From NCBI GenBank assembly GCA_030424595.1, contig JAUHWG010000005.1, forward strand, positions 124,001 to 188,000: a stretch of 64,000 nucleotides of DNA, written 5' to 3'. The number at the start of each line of letters is the position of its first letter. The first letter of the stretch is position 1. Shown in pieces: positions 1 through 10,652 of this stretch. Source of the stretch: Polyangia bacterium. Lineage in GTDB: Bacteria; Myxococcota_A; Polyangia; Nannocystales; Nannocystaceae. A model generated the notes under the pieces. That model did no database searches. It was not told the origin of the DNA and worked only from the letters and a program-made list of their open reading frames with translations. A program made the position numbers and the translations under genes.

Positions 1-1826
1 TCGGCGCCGTTGAGCTTGGCCGGGACGTAGATGAAGTGGGTCTCGTGGACCCAGAAGGGGGTGCTCGGGCCGTTGCGCTGGGCGGCCATCGCCTTCGAGC
101 ACTTCTTCTTGGTGCCGTCGACGAGCGTGAGCGTCGACGCCTGCGGGTCAACCGTGACCTGGAAGAGCTCGAGGAAGCGGACCCCCAAGACGGCGCGGGC
201 GACCTTGTTCTGGCTCCCGGACATCGCGGCGATCGTCGCCGTCGAGAAGATGTCGACCGGGACGTTCTTCACGGTGATGTCGCCGACCGTCAGGGACTCG
301 ACCTGGCCGTGGCCGATCTCGTCGCCCTGCTGGTTGACCGGCGTCCGCGAGCGGATCGGCACCTTGATCTGGGCGGCGAGCTCATCGTCGAGGATCACGT
401 CGGTCGCGCCGGTGTCGATCATCGCCATCACCTCGACGCCGCCGAGCTCGATCTCCACCAGCGGCAGGCTCGTGTTGGCCTGGGCGAGGGGGATCAGGGC
501 CGAGCAACCGTCGCCGTCGTGGCTGATCTCGAAGGGTTTTCCGGCGAAGGTGCGGTAGCGGGCGGCCATCGCCTGGTTGGCCTCGCCGGTCTCGTCGAGG
601 GCCTTGGCGACGCCGATGAAGTCGCGGCTGTGGCTGGCGATCCAGGCCCTCTGGGCGGCGACCAGCTCAGGGCGGATGCCGGCCTTCGCGGCCTTGTCGA
701 GGGTCTTCGAGGCGTCCTTCCACTTGCCCTGGAGAACCTGGGCGCGGGCGAGGATCCACAGGGCCTCGCTCTCCTTGGAGTCGAGCTTGAGCGCCTCCTT
801 GGCGAGCTCCGCGGCGTGGTTGAAGTGAGCCGCCGCCCAGAGCTGGCGCGTGTAGGAGATGACGTCCGAGAGGTCCTTGGGGTTGTCCTTGTAGGACTTC
901 TCGGTGATCGCCAGCGAGTTCAGGATCTGGTCGGGCGCGGGAGCGGGCTTGGGCAGCTCCGGGACGGCGAAGACCGAGGGGTCGATGGCGCTGTGATCGA
1001 CGCGCTGCGAGGTGAAGACGACCTCCTGAGCCCGCTCGCCGAGCTCGGAGACCAGGCGGATCGAGTGCGGGATCAGGACGCCGTCGACCTTCTGGTAGTC
1101 GTCGTAGAGCACCCATTGCTTGAGGGTGAGGCCGTCGCCGGTGGGCTCCTCGACCAGCTCCTCGCGGAGGAGGCCGGTGCCGCGATCGAACCACATCGTC
1201 TTCTCGGGGATCGCCGGGTTGGCGTTGGTCCAGCGCAGGCCGTCGAGGAGCGCCGGCTTGCCGGCGAAGTCCTTCGCCCGCGGCGGCTCCTGGGTGAAGG
1301 TGATCCCGCGCTTGGCGAGGTCAAAGTACCAGTGGAGGACCGCGTCCTCGCGGGTGACCGCGGCGGCGGCCGGATCGTCGAGGACGAGGACGCCGCTTTG
1401 CAGCTGCCAGCCCTCGTTGCCGTCGTAGCCCCGCTCCTCGATCGCGTTGCCGAGCACCGTGCGGCGGTAGAGCTTGCTCTGGACCGTCGTCTGGAGGGTG
1501 AAGGTGCCCGTCCGCTCCTCCCGCATGCACTCCTCTTCGTCCTCTTCGCAGCCCTCCTCCGGCTTGACCAGCATCCGCGACTCGACCGTGCGCTGGGTGA
1601 TCTTGCGCAGCGCCTCTTCGCCGCCGACGGCGGTGATGTAGCGGCTGAGCACCGCCTCCGCCGACTGCGGCGCGCCCTCATCGCCCGGCGACTCGGTCTC
1701 CTCCGGCGGGACCTTGAGGCAGCCGACGGCGGGGGCGAGGGCGAGGGCGAGGGCGAGGCCACTCACTTTTGCGCCAAAGCAGCGGCGTGGCGAGGCAGCG
1801 GGGCGGCGGGAGTGCAGACGAGGCAT
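1..1826 (-). CDS. Lipoprotein with LolA-like, TPR-like and retropepsin-like regions (3' end outside window)
   Basis: 608 residues are visible and the C-terminus lies beyond the left edge. A lipoprotein signal (LALALALALAPAVGC) puts the lipidated Cys at residue 38 from ATG 1826, or 18 from GTG 1766; neither start has a clear Shine-Dalgarno. Residues about 45-290 look like the LolA/outer-membrane lipoprotein-sorting fold (opening YITAVGGEEALRKI, ending near VDGVLIPHSIRL). Residues about 300-420 are helical and TPR-like (AAELAKEALKLDSKESEALW). Residues about 450-608 form a retropepsin-like aspartic protease with IDTGATD at 470-476, catalytic D471. The family works as a homodimer, so one Asp motif is expected. 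The product probably sits on the periplasmic face of a membrane; its substrate is unknown. The protease call is firm, the LolA-like call weaker. Confidence 0.8.
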   Translation of the reverse strand, partial: MPRLHSRRPAASPRRCFGAKVSGLALALALAPAVGCLKVPPEETESPGDEGAPQSAEAVLSRYITAVGGEEALRKITQRTVESRMLVKPEEGCEEDEEECMREERTGTFTLQTTVQSKLYRRTVLGNAIEERGYDGNEGWQLQSGVLVLDDPAAAAVTREDAVLHWYFDLAKRGITFTQEPPRAKDFAGKPALLDGLRWTNANPAIPEKTMWFDRGTGLLREELVEEPTGDGLTLKQWVLYDDYQKVDGVLIPHSIRLVSELGERAQEVVFTSQRVDHSAIDPSVFAVPELPKPAPAPDQILNSLAITEKSYKDNPKDLSDVISYTRQLWAAAHFNHAAELAKEALKLDSKESEALWILARAQVLQGKWKDASKTLDKAAKAGIRPELVAAQRAWIASHSRDFIGVAKALDETGEANQAMAARYRTFAGKPFEISHDGDGCSALIPLAQANTSLPLVEIELGGVEVMAMIDTGATDVILDDELAAQIKVPIRSRTPVNQQGDEIGHGQVESLTVGDITVKNVPVDIFSTATIAAMSGSQNKVARAVLGVRFLELFQVTVDPQASTLTLVDGTKKKCSKAMAAQRNGPSTPFWVHETHFIYVPAKLNGA

Positions 1827-2011
1827 GCGCCGGGAGAGTGCCGCAGGAGGGCCTTCCGCTCAACCACCGGAGGCGCTGACTCCTGCTACCCTAGGGCCCT
1901 GTGGCCGTCGCGGATCCCGAGAGCTGGCAGTGTCAGGGTGATCTTCGCCGGTGGAGCCGAGGCGGAGCCAAGATGGAGCCCGTCGCGGTCCAGGCGCCGA
2001 GAACACCGCGA

Positions 2012-3175
2012 ATGCGCCGCATAACCCTCTTGGCGGCCCTGTGCGGGCTCCTCATGGTGTTCTCAGCGCCTGGGCCTGCGAACGCGAAGGGGCGGGCCAA
2101 GGCGCCGCAGACCAGCGCCTTGAGCCCCGCCGACGCCGAGCTCGCCCTCGCGACCTTGGCCGCGGGAGATCCTTGCCGCGACGAGGTCCGGGCGGGGCTG
2201 GTCAGCGGTGAGCGTACGCCGGAGCTGACGACCCGCTGCGCGCGCGCGTGGGCCCGGACAGCGGGGCGCCTCTACCGGGCGGAGCGGCCCCGCTTTGGCC
2301 TGGTCGACCGTCGCCAGGAGAGCCTCGCGCAGGTCACCGTCCTCCTCTCGACGACCCGATATTGCCGTCGCTGGATCCTCCGCGATGGCGGTCGAGGGGG
2401 CTTGATCCCGGCCGACGCGCGCCGCGAGAAGTGCTCCATTCGCCGCTTTCGCGGGGCTCTGCCGGTCTACGTGATCGACGCGGAGGGTGCCCGTGTGCGG
2501 GCTTTGGAGGTCACGGACGCGGAAGACGGCCGCTATATCGTCCGCTACTCCGAGGTCGACGCAGCCCTCCGCCTGCGGGGCCAGGCGCCGCTGGAGCGCT
2601 GGTCCTACGTGGAGCTGGGCGAGACCGGCTGGGCCGGCCGCGTCGACCTCCGGGAGATCCGCACGGAGCTCGCCGAGCGGCATCGTGGCTGGGTCGAGCG
2701 TGGTCGCGGGGTCCCCGCGCTCTTCGTCATTCGCCATCCGGAGCACCGCGATGCGGATGAGGTCCGGCTCCTCGCGGAGGAGGCTCGCTTCCTCCGCCAA
2801 AGCGAGGACTACCAGGCGGTTCTCGCCGGCGAGATGACCCCGCGGCGCTTCCTCGACCGCTACCTCGTCTCCCGCTTTCACCGCTCGGTCCGCTCCCTCG
2901 AGTCGTTCTTGCCCCCCGAGCCCGGTGAGTTTGACGGGAAGGTCCCGCTCACCGATGAGGACCTCGGGAGCGCAGAGGCCCCGGACCTGCCGCCGACGGT
3001 CGACTCGGCAGCGAGCCCGGCCCCCAGCGAGGCTGCTAGCGTGTGCCCACCAGGAGCCGCGAACGACGATGAGTGCACTCCCTCGACTCCGCCGTCACCT
3101 GACGATCCTCGACCGCGACGTCGGCGCGGTGATGACCGCCCACCCGGCTTCCTTGGAGTGCCGTCCGGGCTGTAG
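2012..3175 (+). CDS. Secreted protein of unknown function
   Basis: 387 residues from ATG 2012, chosen because it begins a clean Sec signal peptide (MRRITLLAALCGLLMVFSAPGPANA, cleavage near residue 25). A longer frame from 1901 would bury that signal. The mature part is Arg/Glu-rich with four Cys but no motif I recognise. Residues after about 310 become Pro/Ser/Asp-rich (PPEPGEFDGKVPLTDEDLG onward), like a disordered tail. The last 107 bases overlap the start of the next gene in another frame, so the true stop could be questioned. It is divergent from the lipoprotein gene on its left, with 185 bases between them. Function unknown. Confidence 0.65.
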   Translation: MRRITLLAALCGLLMVFSAPGPANAKGRAKAPQTSALSPADAELALATLAAGDPCRDEVRAGLVSGERTPELTTRCARAWARTAGRLYRAERPRFGLVDRRQESLAQVTVLLSTTRYCRRWILRDGGRGGLIPADARREKCSIRRFRGALPVYVIDAEGARVRALEVTDAEDGRYIVRYSEVDAALRLRGQAPLERWSYVELGETGWAGRVDLREIRTELAERHRGWVERGRGVPALFVIRHPEHRDADEVRLLAEEARFLRQSEDYQAVLAGEMTPRRFLDRYLVSRFHRSVRSLESFLPPEPGEFDGKVPLTDEDLGSAEAPDLPPTVDSAASPAPSEAASVCPPGAANDDECTPSTPPSPDDPRPRRRRGDDRPPGFLGVPSGL

Positions 3176-3611
3176 CGAGTGCTGCCACCAGACCTTTCGC
3201 GTCTCCGAGGTCGAGGGCGAGATGCTCGCCCTAGGCCTCGCCGCGACAGCTCCCGCCAAGCGAGCGGCGATCGTCGCCCGCGCCCGAGCCTACCAAGCAG
3301 ACCAGCGCCAGCCCTGCCCCGTGCTCGACGGCGAGGGGTGCTGCGGCCTCTACGAGCATCGGCCGCGGATCTGTCGCAAGTACGGCGTACCGCTCTGGCA
3401 CCCCGACAGGCCCCACGAGCTCCGCATCTGTCGGCTCAATTTTACTGAGGGTGCGCCGCCCGACCTCGACGTCGACGCGCTGGTCGAGGCTCAGGCGGAG
3501 TGGGCGAGCGACTGGATTCGCCTGCGCGAGGAGCTGGAGCTCGGCCCCCAGGACAACCGGACCATCGCCGCGTGGATCGTCGCCGCTGCGGAGACCAGCG
3601 AGCTGAGCTGA
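3069..3611 (+). CDS. YkgJ-family cysteine cluster protein
   Basis: 180 residues. The family (UPF0153/YkgJ, CxxCxxCC proteins) binds a metal, Zn or an Fe-S cluster; its biochemical role is not established. The N-terminal cluster is C31-xxx-C35-xx-C38-C39 (CRPGCSECC). A second group follows at CPVLDGEGCCGLYEHRP and then RICRKYG, the usual family layout. ATG 3069 is preferred over ATG 3132 because family members normally carry a helix before the first Cys, here LPRLRRHLTILDRDVGAV. This start lies 107 bases inside the upstream gene in another frame, which is unusual. The gene converges on rpoD with a strong hairpin between them. Confidence 0.85.
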   Translation: MSALPRLRRHLTILDRDVGAVMTAHPASLECRPGCSECCHQTFRVSEVEGEMLALGLAATAPAKRAAIVARARAYQADQRQPCPVLDGEGCCGLYEHRPRICRKYGVPLWHPDRPHELRICRLNFTEGAPPDLDVDALVEAQAEWASDWIRLREELELGPQDNRTIAAWIVAAAETSELS

Positions 3612-3638
3612 GAGCGGAGTCCCCGTGAGAACGAAGAA

Positions 3639-3663
3639 GCCGGCGCTCCCTCGGGAGGCCGGC
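3639..3663. terminator. Bidirectional terminator hairpin between ykgJ-like gene and rpoD
   Basis: Arms GCCGGC at 3639-3644 and 3658-3663 enclose a second stem, CTCC/GGAG, with loop CTCG. C/T-rich sequence follows on the plus strand (CTCTCTGTCTCTTC) and CTTCTTCGTTCTC on the minus strand. It fills the space between two convergent stops, so it can serve both transcripts. Confidence 0.75.
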
Positions 3664-3697
3664 CTCTCTGTCTCTTCGCGGGGTCGGAGTCGGGGGA

Positions 3698-5473
<1,776 letters not shown>

Positions 5474-5498
5474 GTCCTCTCGCTTTAACTCAGGCCGT

Positions 5499-7352
5499 TC
5501 ACCCGTGGGTGTTCGGTGGGTTGGGGGGGTTTAGATCGAAAACCTCGAGTTGGCGACGGAGCGCGATTCGCTCCTGTGCGAGGGCGCGCAGCCGGTCGAG
5601 GTCTCCGCTCGCGCGGGCCTCGGCCATCGCCCTGTCGTTCTCGAGCTTGGCGGCTTTGAGTCGCTCCCGGCGGGCAGCCGTGAGGAGCTCGTGGAGGATG
5701 GCGTCGATGTCCGCGTCCGTGTCGCGATAGGTGCCGGAGAAGACCCGGTCGTGGATTTGGCGATGTTCGCGGGGATCGACGAGTTCTAGCAGCTCTCCCT
5801 CGCCGGGGCTCTCGCCGCGGAGGGCGGCGTCGACGACCGCCTGCCCGAGGGTTTGAAGTCGCGGGTCGGTGAGGGCCTCGAGCGCCCCCGAGTCCACCGC
5901 CGACACTGCGAGCTGGGGGTTGTCGACGAGGAGCATCACCAGCTCAGATTGACCGCGCGGGAGCGGGGCGATCGGTGCGGCGGCTTCGTACATCGGCGGG
6001 GGGGGGTGGGGAGGTCGGCGATGGTCGGGTCGACCTCCGCGGACCGCCGAGGATATGCGACCTCTTGGGATTTTCAGCAACTTCGACGCGAGGTCGATGT
6101 AGAGATCGCGGGCAGCCTCCCGGCGGACCTTCCTCAGAAGCGGAGCTAGGGCGTCGAGGGCTCGGATCTGCAGCTCCGGCGACTCCGAGGCGCCCTTTTC
6201 GACCATCCACAGCATCAGCCACTCGAGGGCGGCCGTCGGCCTGTCGAAGAGACCGGCGAGGCGCTCGCCGTCGACGGTGTCGGGGTCGAGGCCGTCTCCC
6301 AAGACGACGATCCGAGCGTCCATGTCCGCGTCGAGGACCAGCGGGATGGCCTCACGGGCGGCCTTGCGACCAGCGCGGTCGCCGTCGAAGCAGAGGAGCA
6401 CGGTGTCCGTGAAGCGGCTCAGGATCTTGAGCTGGGAGGCGGTGAGGGCGGTCCCCAGGGGCGCTACGGTCTCGTTGAAGCCCTTTTGGTGCATGCTGAC
6501 GACGTCAACATTGCCCTCGACGAGGATCGCCCGGCCCCGCTGCCGGATCGCCGGGCTCGCCGTGTGCAGCCCGAAGAGGGTCTGGCTCTTCGAGTAGAGC
6601 ACGGACTCCGAAGAGTTGATGTATTTCGGCGCCTCGCGATCCGCGCCGCTGTCCTCGGCGTGGATCGGCAGGATCCGCCCGGAGAAGCCGATCACCGACC
6701 CGCCTGGCTGAATGATCGGGAAGATCAGGCGCCCTCGGAAGCGGTCGTAGAAGGAGCCCGTCCGCTCCGATCGGCCGACGAGGCCGAGCTTCTCGGCGAC
6801 CCCCAGGTCGAGCTTGCGCTCGGCGAGGCGGCGGGCGAGGAAGTCCCAGCCCCCCTCGCTCGGCGCCGGCCCATAGCCGAGGCGGAAGGTCTCTGAGATC
6901 TCAGGGTCGAGCCCCCGCTCCTGCTGATAGGCCCGGCCGGCCTCGCCCTCGGGGCTGCGCAGCAGGGTCTCGCGGAAGATCTCGGTCGCCGCCTTGACGA
7001 CCGCGTAGGCGACATCGCGCTCCTCTTGCTGCTCCGCCGCCTTCTCCCGCCCGGGCGAGTTGGGCAGGAGCACCCCGTAGAGCTCCGCGAGCTTGCGGCA
7101 GGCCTCGACGAAGCCCTTGCCTTCGACGTTCATCACGAAGGCGATCCCGTCGCCGTAGACGCCGCAGCCGAAGCACTTGTAGCTCCTGCGCTCGGGGTTG
7201 ACGTAGAAACTAGGGGTCTTCTCCTCGTGGAAAGGGCAGCAGGCGCTGTAGTTCTTGCCGGAGCGGCGAAGGCCCACGTAACGACCGACGAGATCGACGA
7301 TGTCGACTCGCTCCTTGATCTCCTGCAACTTATCGTCCGAAATTGCAGCCAT
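5499..7352 (-). CDS. dnaG: DNA primase
   Basis: 617 residues. It makes RNA primers at the replication fork. The start [21 protein letters not shown] at 7352 matches the family N-terminus; the frame stays open upstream to 7706 but that stretch has no primase character. The CHC2 zinc finger is at residues about 38-68 ([14 protein letters not shown], then [11 protein letters not shown]). The TOPRIM centre follows with the [14 protein letters not shown] motif and [14 protein letters not shown]. The C-terminal helicase-interaction region ends in a Pro/Asn-rich tail ([13 protein letters not shown]). No good Shine-Dalgarno is visible. The 196 bases upstream lie between this gene and a divergent small gene and should hold the promoter of the dnaG-rpoD unit. 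Confidence 0.97.
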   Translation of the reverse strand: MAAISDDKLQEIKERVDIVDLVGRYVGLRRSGKNYSACCPFHEEKTPSFYVNPERRSYKCFGCGVYGDGIAFVMNVEGKGFVEACRKLAELYGVLLPNSPGREKAAEQQEERDVAYAVVKAATEIFRETLLRSPEGEAGRAYQQERGLDPEISETFRLGYGPAPSEGGWDFLARRLAERKLDLGVAEKLGLVGRSERTGSFYDRFRGRLIFPIIQPGGSVIGFSGRILPIHAEDSGADREAPKYINSSESVLYSKSQTLFGLHTASPAIRQRGRAILVEGNVDVVSMHQKGFNETVAPLGTALTASQLKILSRFTDTVLLCFDGDRAGRKAAREAIPLVLDADMDARIVVLGDGLDPDTVDGERLAGLFDRPTAALEWLMLWMVEKGASESPELQIRALDALAPLLRKVRREAARDLYIDLASKLLKIPRGRISSAVRGGRPDHRRPPHPPPPMYEAAAPIAPLPRGQSELVMLLVDNPQLAVSAVDSGALEALTDPRLQTLGQAVVDAALRGESPGEGELLELVDPREHRQIHDRVFSGTYRDTDADIDAILHELLTAARRERLKAAKLENDRAMAEARASGDLDRLRALAQERIALRRQLEVFDLNPPNPPNTHG

Positions 7353-7548
7353 GGGCCAACAGGCGACCACTGGCGGCAACGCGCCGTGAGCGGAGCAAGA
7401 TACTGCAATCATTAGCCTTTGGCAGGTACTTTCACGTAAGGATCCCCACGACCTGTCGCCCTCGCAGTCGATGCAAGTCGAGTGCCGAGACCCTCCAGAT
7501 ATGTAGAAAACTTGCCGCAGAGTCGCCTGACGTGCATCCGATAGAGAC

Positions 7549-7983
7549 ATGCTCCCGGCAGATCGTTCCGCTCCGTCCTCTGAGCCCCGCCTCCGCGCCC
7601 GAGCTGGGGACCCCCTCGTCGCTAGCGAGCCCGCCGCGGGCAAAGAACGCCGCCGGAGCGGCCGTCGCCGCCGCGCGAGCGACCGGATCTTCGACCGAGC
7701 GAGCACCTCCTACGAGGCGACGGAGGCGCTCTCGCAGGTCCGTAACCTCGAGAACCTGATCCTCTTTATCGACGATGACATGCGGGAGACGGCGCTCGGC
7801 CTCCGCCACATCGAGGACTACCTGATCCGCACCGTCGGCCTCCTCGAGCAGCCGCGCCTGAGCCGGGCGGATGTCCACGCGGTGGCCAACGACGAGCGTG
7901 TCCTGGAGCACGTCGACACCATGGTCGAGACCTTGGAGAGCCTCCGCCGGCGGCTCGCTCGCCTCGCGGCCTCCCTCCGCTAG
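7549..7983 (+). CDS. Small hypothetical protein, helical C-terminal half
   Basis: 144 residues. The first 45 are Arg/Pro/Ser-rich and probably disordered. Residues about 50-140 read as amphipathic helices (NLENLILFIDDDMRETALGL, then VLEHVDTMVETLESLRRRLA) with good coding bias, so the gene looks real. I recognise no family. ATG 7549 is the first start; a start in the 70s of the protein cannot be excluded. It is divergent from dnaG and could share its promoter region. Its regular acidic/basic helix pattern would suit a small coiled-coil partner protein, but that is only inference. Confidence 0.5.
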   Translation: MLPADRSAPSSEPRLRARAGDPLVASEPAAGKERRRSGRRRRASDRIFDRASTSYEATEALSQVRNLENLILFIDDDMRETALGLRHIEDYLIRTVGLLEQPRLSRADVHAVANDERVLEHVDTMVETLESLRRRLARLAASLR

Positions 7984-8138
7984 CTGACCAGCAGCGCGGA
8001 GCGCGTCGACGCCTTCGGAGCGGAGCCCCAGTCGCCTTGAGGACTGTCGGCCGGGACACGAGAGAGTGCGCAGGCCTTGCCGCGGCGCGCTCGACCTGCG
8101 TCGACTTCTGGCGTGACCGCCGGGGGCGCTAGGGCATA

Positions 8139-9077
8139 GTGACGACCGTGTCGCGCCCCCATGAGTTGGAGCCGGGGTCGGAGCCCAGGTCGGAGCCCAG
8201 GTCGGAGCCCAGGTCGGAGCCCAGCCCGGAGCCCAGCCCGGAAGCCGAGCCGGAGGCCCCGACGTCCGACGCCGTCCGTGCCCGCGCTCGCCAGGCGATC
8301 CTCTCCGCCTGCCTGGTCTACGTCGGCTTCGGCCTGATGGGTCTGGTCCCGGGGCTCGCGGGGATCCGCGGCCTCGCCCTGGTCGCGGCGTTCTACTTCC
8401 TCCCCGGGTGGCTCCTCCGCGACAGGCCCGCGGTGCAGGAGCGCTATCAGGTCGGCCCCGAGGGGCCGGTCCCGCGCTGGAGCCCCCGTGGCGCAAAGAT
8501 CGCGGCCCTCGCGGCGCTGATCGTCTTTCCCCCCTTTGTCCTCGGGTTTTGGTGGTTCTACGCCCAGATCTGCGGCGGCGACCTCTCCTGGATCTCGCCG
8601 CTCTCCTGGGTCGAGGCCCAGACGCCGCTGCACGGCTCCCTCGACACCTTTCTCAACCGCCTCTGCCGTCACCATGACGGCGGCCTCTTGCCGGAGGCCC
8701 TGCGCCTGCCGGCGCGCTGGACCGCCTATTACGGCTTTGGCTTCCTCTACGAGCTCGCGGTCGGGCTCTTCGCCGTCGCCCTCGCCGAGGAGGTCTTCCA
8801 CCGCGGCTACCTGATGAGCGCCCTCGACGATCGCTGGCCGCCGAGGCGCCGCTACTTCGGGGTCAAGCTCGGCTGGGGAGCGCTCCTCTCGAGCCTCCTC
8901 TTCGCCGTCGGTCACCTCGTGAGCATGGCGCAGCTCGGCCGCCTGGCGACGTTCTTCCCGGGGCTCATCTTCGCCTGGCTGTGGCGGAGGAGCGGCTCCC
9001 TGTGGGCGCCGGCGCTCTTCCACACCGCGTCCAACCTGTTGATGGACCTGCTCCTCGCCAGTACATTCCCCCCATGA
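8139..9077 (+). CDS. CPBP-family (Abi-type) intramembrane glutamic protease
   Basis: 312 residues. CPBP proteases (Rce1-like) cut substrates within the membrane using paired glutamates. The motif EEVFHRGY has E217-E218 and R222; further metal or catalytic histidines lie in FAVGHLVSMAQL and ALFHTASNLLM. Several hydrophobic helices start near residue 55. The first 45 residues are a low-complexity SEPRSEPRSEP segment from a 12-bp DNA repeat at about 8168-8246, which probably varies in length between strains. The stop overlaps the next start (ATGA at 9074), so it opens a four-gene run with the HAD phosphatase, nadC and birA. Some myxobacterial CPBP proteins process C-terminal sorting signals, but nothing here identifies a substrate. 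Confidence 0.85.
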   Translation: MTTVSRPHELEPGSEPRSEPRSEPRSEPSPEPSPEAEPEAPTSDAVRARARQAILSACLVYVGFGLMGLVPGLAGIRGLALVAAFYFLPGWLLRDRPAVQERYQVGPEGPVPRWSPRGAKIAALAALIVFPPFVLGFWWFYAQICGGDLSWISPLSWVEAQTPLHGSLDTFLNRLCRHHDGGLLPEALRLPARWTAYYGFGFLYELAVGLFAVALAEEVFHRGYLMSALDDRWPPRRRYFGVKLGWGALLSSLLFAVGHLVSMAQLGRLATFFPGLIFAWLWRRSGSLWAPALFHTASNLLMDLLLASTFPP

Positions 9078-9742
9078 GCGACGGCTCCCTCGTGGCAGCC
9101 TTCTTCGACGTCGATCGCACGCTCCTCTCGATCAACTCAGGTGAACTCTGGGTGCGCCATCTGTGGCGAACGGGGAGGCTGCCGATCGGCGAGGCGGCGC
9201 GGACGCTCCGCTGGATCCTCCAGTACCGGCTGGGGTTTCTCGACTTCGAAGCGGTGACAGCCCGCGCGGCCCGGGACTACGCCGGTCGTGAGTACGCAGA
9301 GATCGCCGCCGAGGTCGGGACCTGGTTCGACGTCGAGATCGCGGCGACGGTCACCCGGGGCGGCCGGGCCAGGATCGAGGAGCATCGGCGCCAGGGGCAT
9401 CGAGTCGCCCTGCTGACGACCGGCACCCGCTTCGTCGCGGAGCCGGTCGCGCGCCTGCTGGCCATCCCCCCCGACGATGTCCTCTGTACCGAGCTCGTCG
9501 TGGAGGGGGGACGCCTCACCGGGCGGCACATCCCCCCCGCCTGCGGCGGTCTCGGCAAGGTCGCTCGGGCCCAGGCCTACGCCGAGCGCTGGGGCATCAG
9601 CCTCGAGCGCTCCTTCTTCTACACTGACAGCTACTCCGACCTGCCGATGCTGAGGCGGGTCGGTCATCCTCGGGTCATCAACCCAGACCGGCGCCTGCGC
9701 CGCTACGCGCGAAAATACGAGTGGGAGATCGAAACATGGTGA
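9074..9742 (+). CDS. HAD-IB family phosphatase (SerB-like)
   Basis: 222 residues. HAD phosphatases form a phospho-Asp intermediate. Motif I is FFDVDRTLL with nucleophile D12 and acid/base D14. Motif II is LLTTGTR, the motif III lysine lies in GGLGKVARAQA, and motif IV is YTDSYSDLPML. The helical cap at about 18-90 and the overall size match subfamily IB enzymes that also act on phosphoserine, glycerol-phosphate or lyso-phosphatidic substrates, so the substrate cannot be named. ATG 9074 overlaps the CPBP stop by four bases; a frame from 8981 is only an extension into that gene. The stop overlaps the nadC start by seven bases, indicating translational coupling. Confidence 0.9.
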   Translation: MSDGSLVAAFFDVDRTLLSINSGELWVRHLWRTGRLPIGEAARTLRWILQYRLGFLDFEAVTARAARDYAGREYAEIAAEVGTWFDVEIAATVTRGGRARIEEHRRQGHRVALLTTGTRFVAEPVARLLAIPPDDVLCTELVVEGGRLTGRHIPPACGGLGKVARAQAYAERWGISLERSFFYTDSYSDLPMLRRVGHPRVINPDRRLRRYARKYEWEIETW

Positions 9743-10641
9743 AGTCCGACAACCACAATCCCAACCAAAGCCACGACGCGACCGGCTGGGATCCCGCTGA
9801 GCTCGGCGCCGCCAGCGAGATCATCGACCGGGCGTTGGCGGAGGACCTCGCCACCGGCGACGTGACCAGCCGGGTCGCGGTGCCGGCGGAGGCGATGGCC
9901 CGGGCCCGGCTCGTCACCAAGGCGCCGCTTGTGCTCTCGGGGCTCTCGGTCGCCGCGGCGGTCTTCCATCGCGTGGATCCCTCGACCTGGATCGAGCTGG
10001 TCGCATCCGACGGCGATCGGGTCCCGGAGGGGACGATCGTCGCCCGCGTCCGCGGCCGGGCCCGCTCCCTCCTCGCCGCCGAGCGGACCGCGCTCAACCT
10101 CCTCCAGCGGATGTCCGGCGTCGCGACCCTGACCCGCCGCTTTGTCGACGCGGCCGGCGGTCGCTGTCGGATCACCGACACCCGCAAGACGATGCCGGGG
10201 CTGCGCTCGCTCGATCGCTACGCCGTGCGTTGTGGCGGCGGTCACAACCATCGCAACGATCTCGGCGCCGGGGTCCTGATCAAGGAGAACCACATCCGCG
10301 CCTGCGGCGGGATCACAGCCGCGATCACAGCCGCCAGGGAGACCGCGCCGCACACCCTCCGGATCGAGTGCGAGGTCACGGACATGAAGGAGCTCAGCGA
10401 GGCGCTGAACGCCGGCGCCGACGTGGTGATGCTCGACAACATGGACGACGCGGAGGTCGCCGAGGCGGTCGCGATCACCGGCAAGCGAGCGCTCGTCGAG
10501 GTCAGCGGCGGGATCTCCTGCGAGCGGGTCGAGGTGCTGGCGGCGCTGGGGATCGATCTCATCAGCGTCGGCAAGCTGACCCACTCCGCGACGGCGGCGG
10601 ACATCTCCCTGCTCTTCGAGCCCCCCGGCGGCTGGCACTGA
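9736..10641 (+). CDS. nadC: Nicotinate-nucleotide pyrophosphorylase (quinolinate phosphoribosyltransferase)
   Basis: 301 residues. It converts quinolinate and PRPP to nicotinate mononucleotide, CO2 and pyrophosphate in de novo NAD synthesis. Signature stretches include AERTALNLLQRMSGVATLT, the ITDTRKTMPGLRSLDRYAV loop, KENHIRACGG, IECEVTDM, and VVMLDNM near the C-terminus, followed by VEVSGGI and IDLISVGKLTHS. ATG 9736 has GGAG eight bases upstream and overlaps the phosphatase stop; GTG 9721 is less likely. nadA and nadB are not in the window. The gene sits in an apparent operon with birA, both serving cofactor metabolism. Confidence 0.96.
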   Translation: MVKSDNHNPNQSHDATGWDPAELGAASEIIDRALAEDLATGDVTSRVAVPAEAMARARLVTKAPLVLSGLSVAAAVFHRVDPSTWIELVASDGDRVPEGTIVARVRGRARSLLAAERTALNLLQRMSGVATLTRRFVDAAGGRCRITDTRKTMPGLRSLDRYAVRCGGGHNHRNDLGAGVLIKENHIRACGGITAAITAARETAPHTLRIECEVTDMKELSEALNAGADVVMLDNMDDAEVAEAVAITGKRALVEVSGGISCERVEVLAALGIDLISVGKLTHSATAADISLLFEPPGGWH

Positions 10642-10652
10642 GCGGCGAGCCG

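Noticed and set aside
36-2024. Long plus-strand frame over the first 2 kb
   Set aside because: It is the reverse-strand shadow of the retropepsin-like lipoprotein gene, whose aspartic protease motif and signal peptide are on the minus strand.
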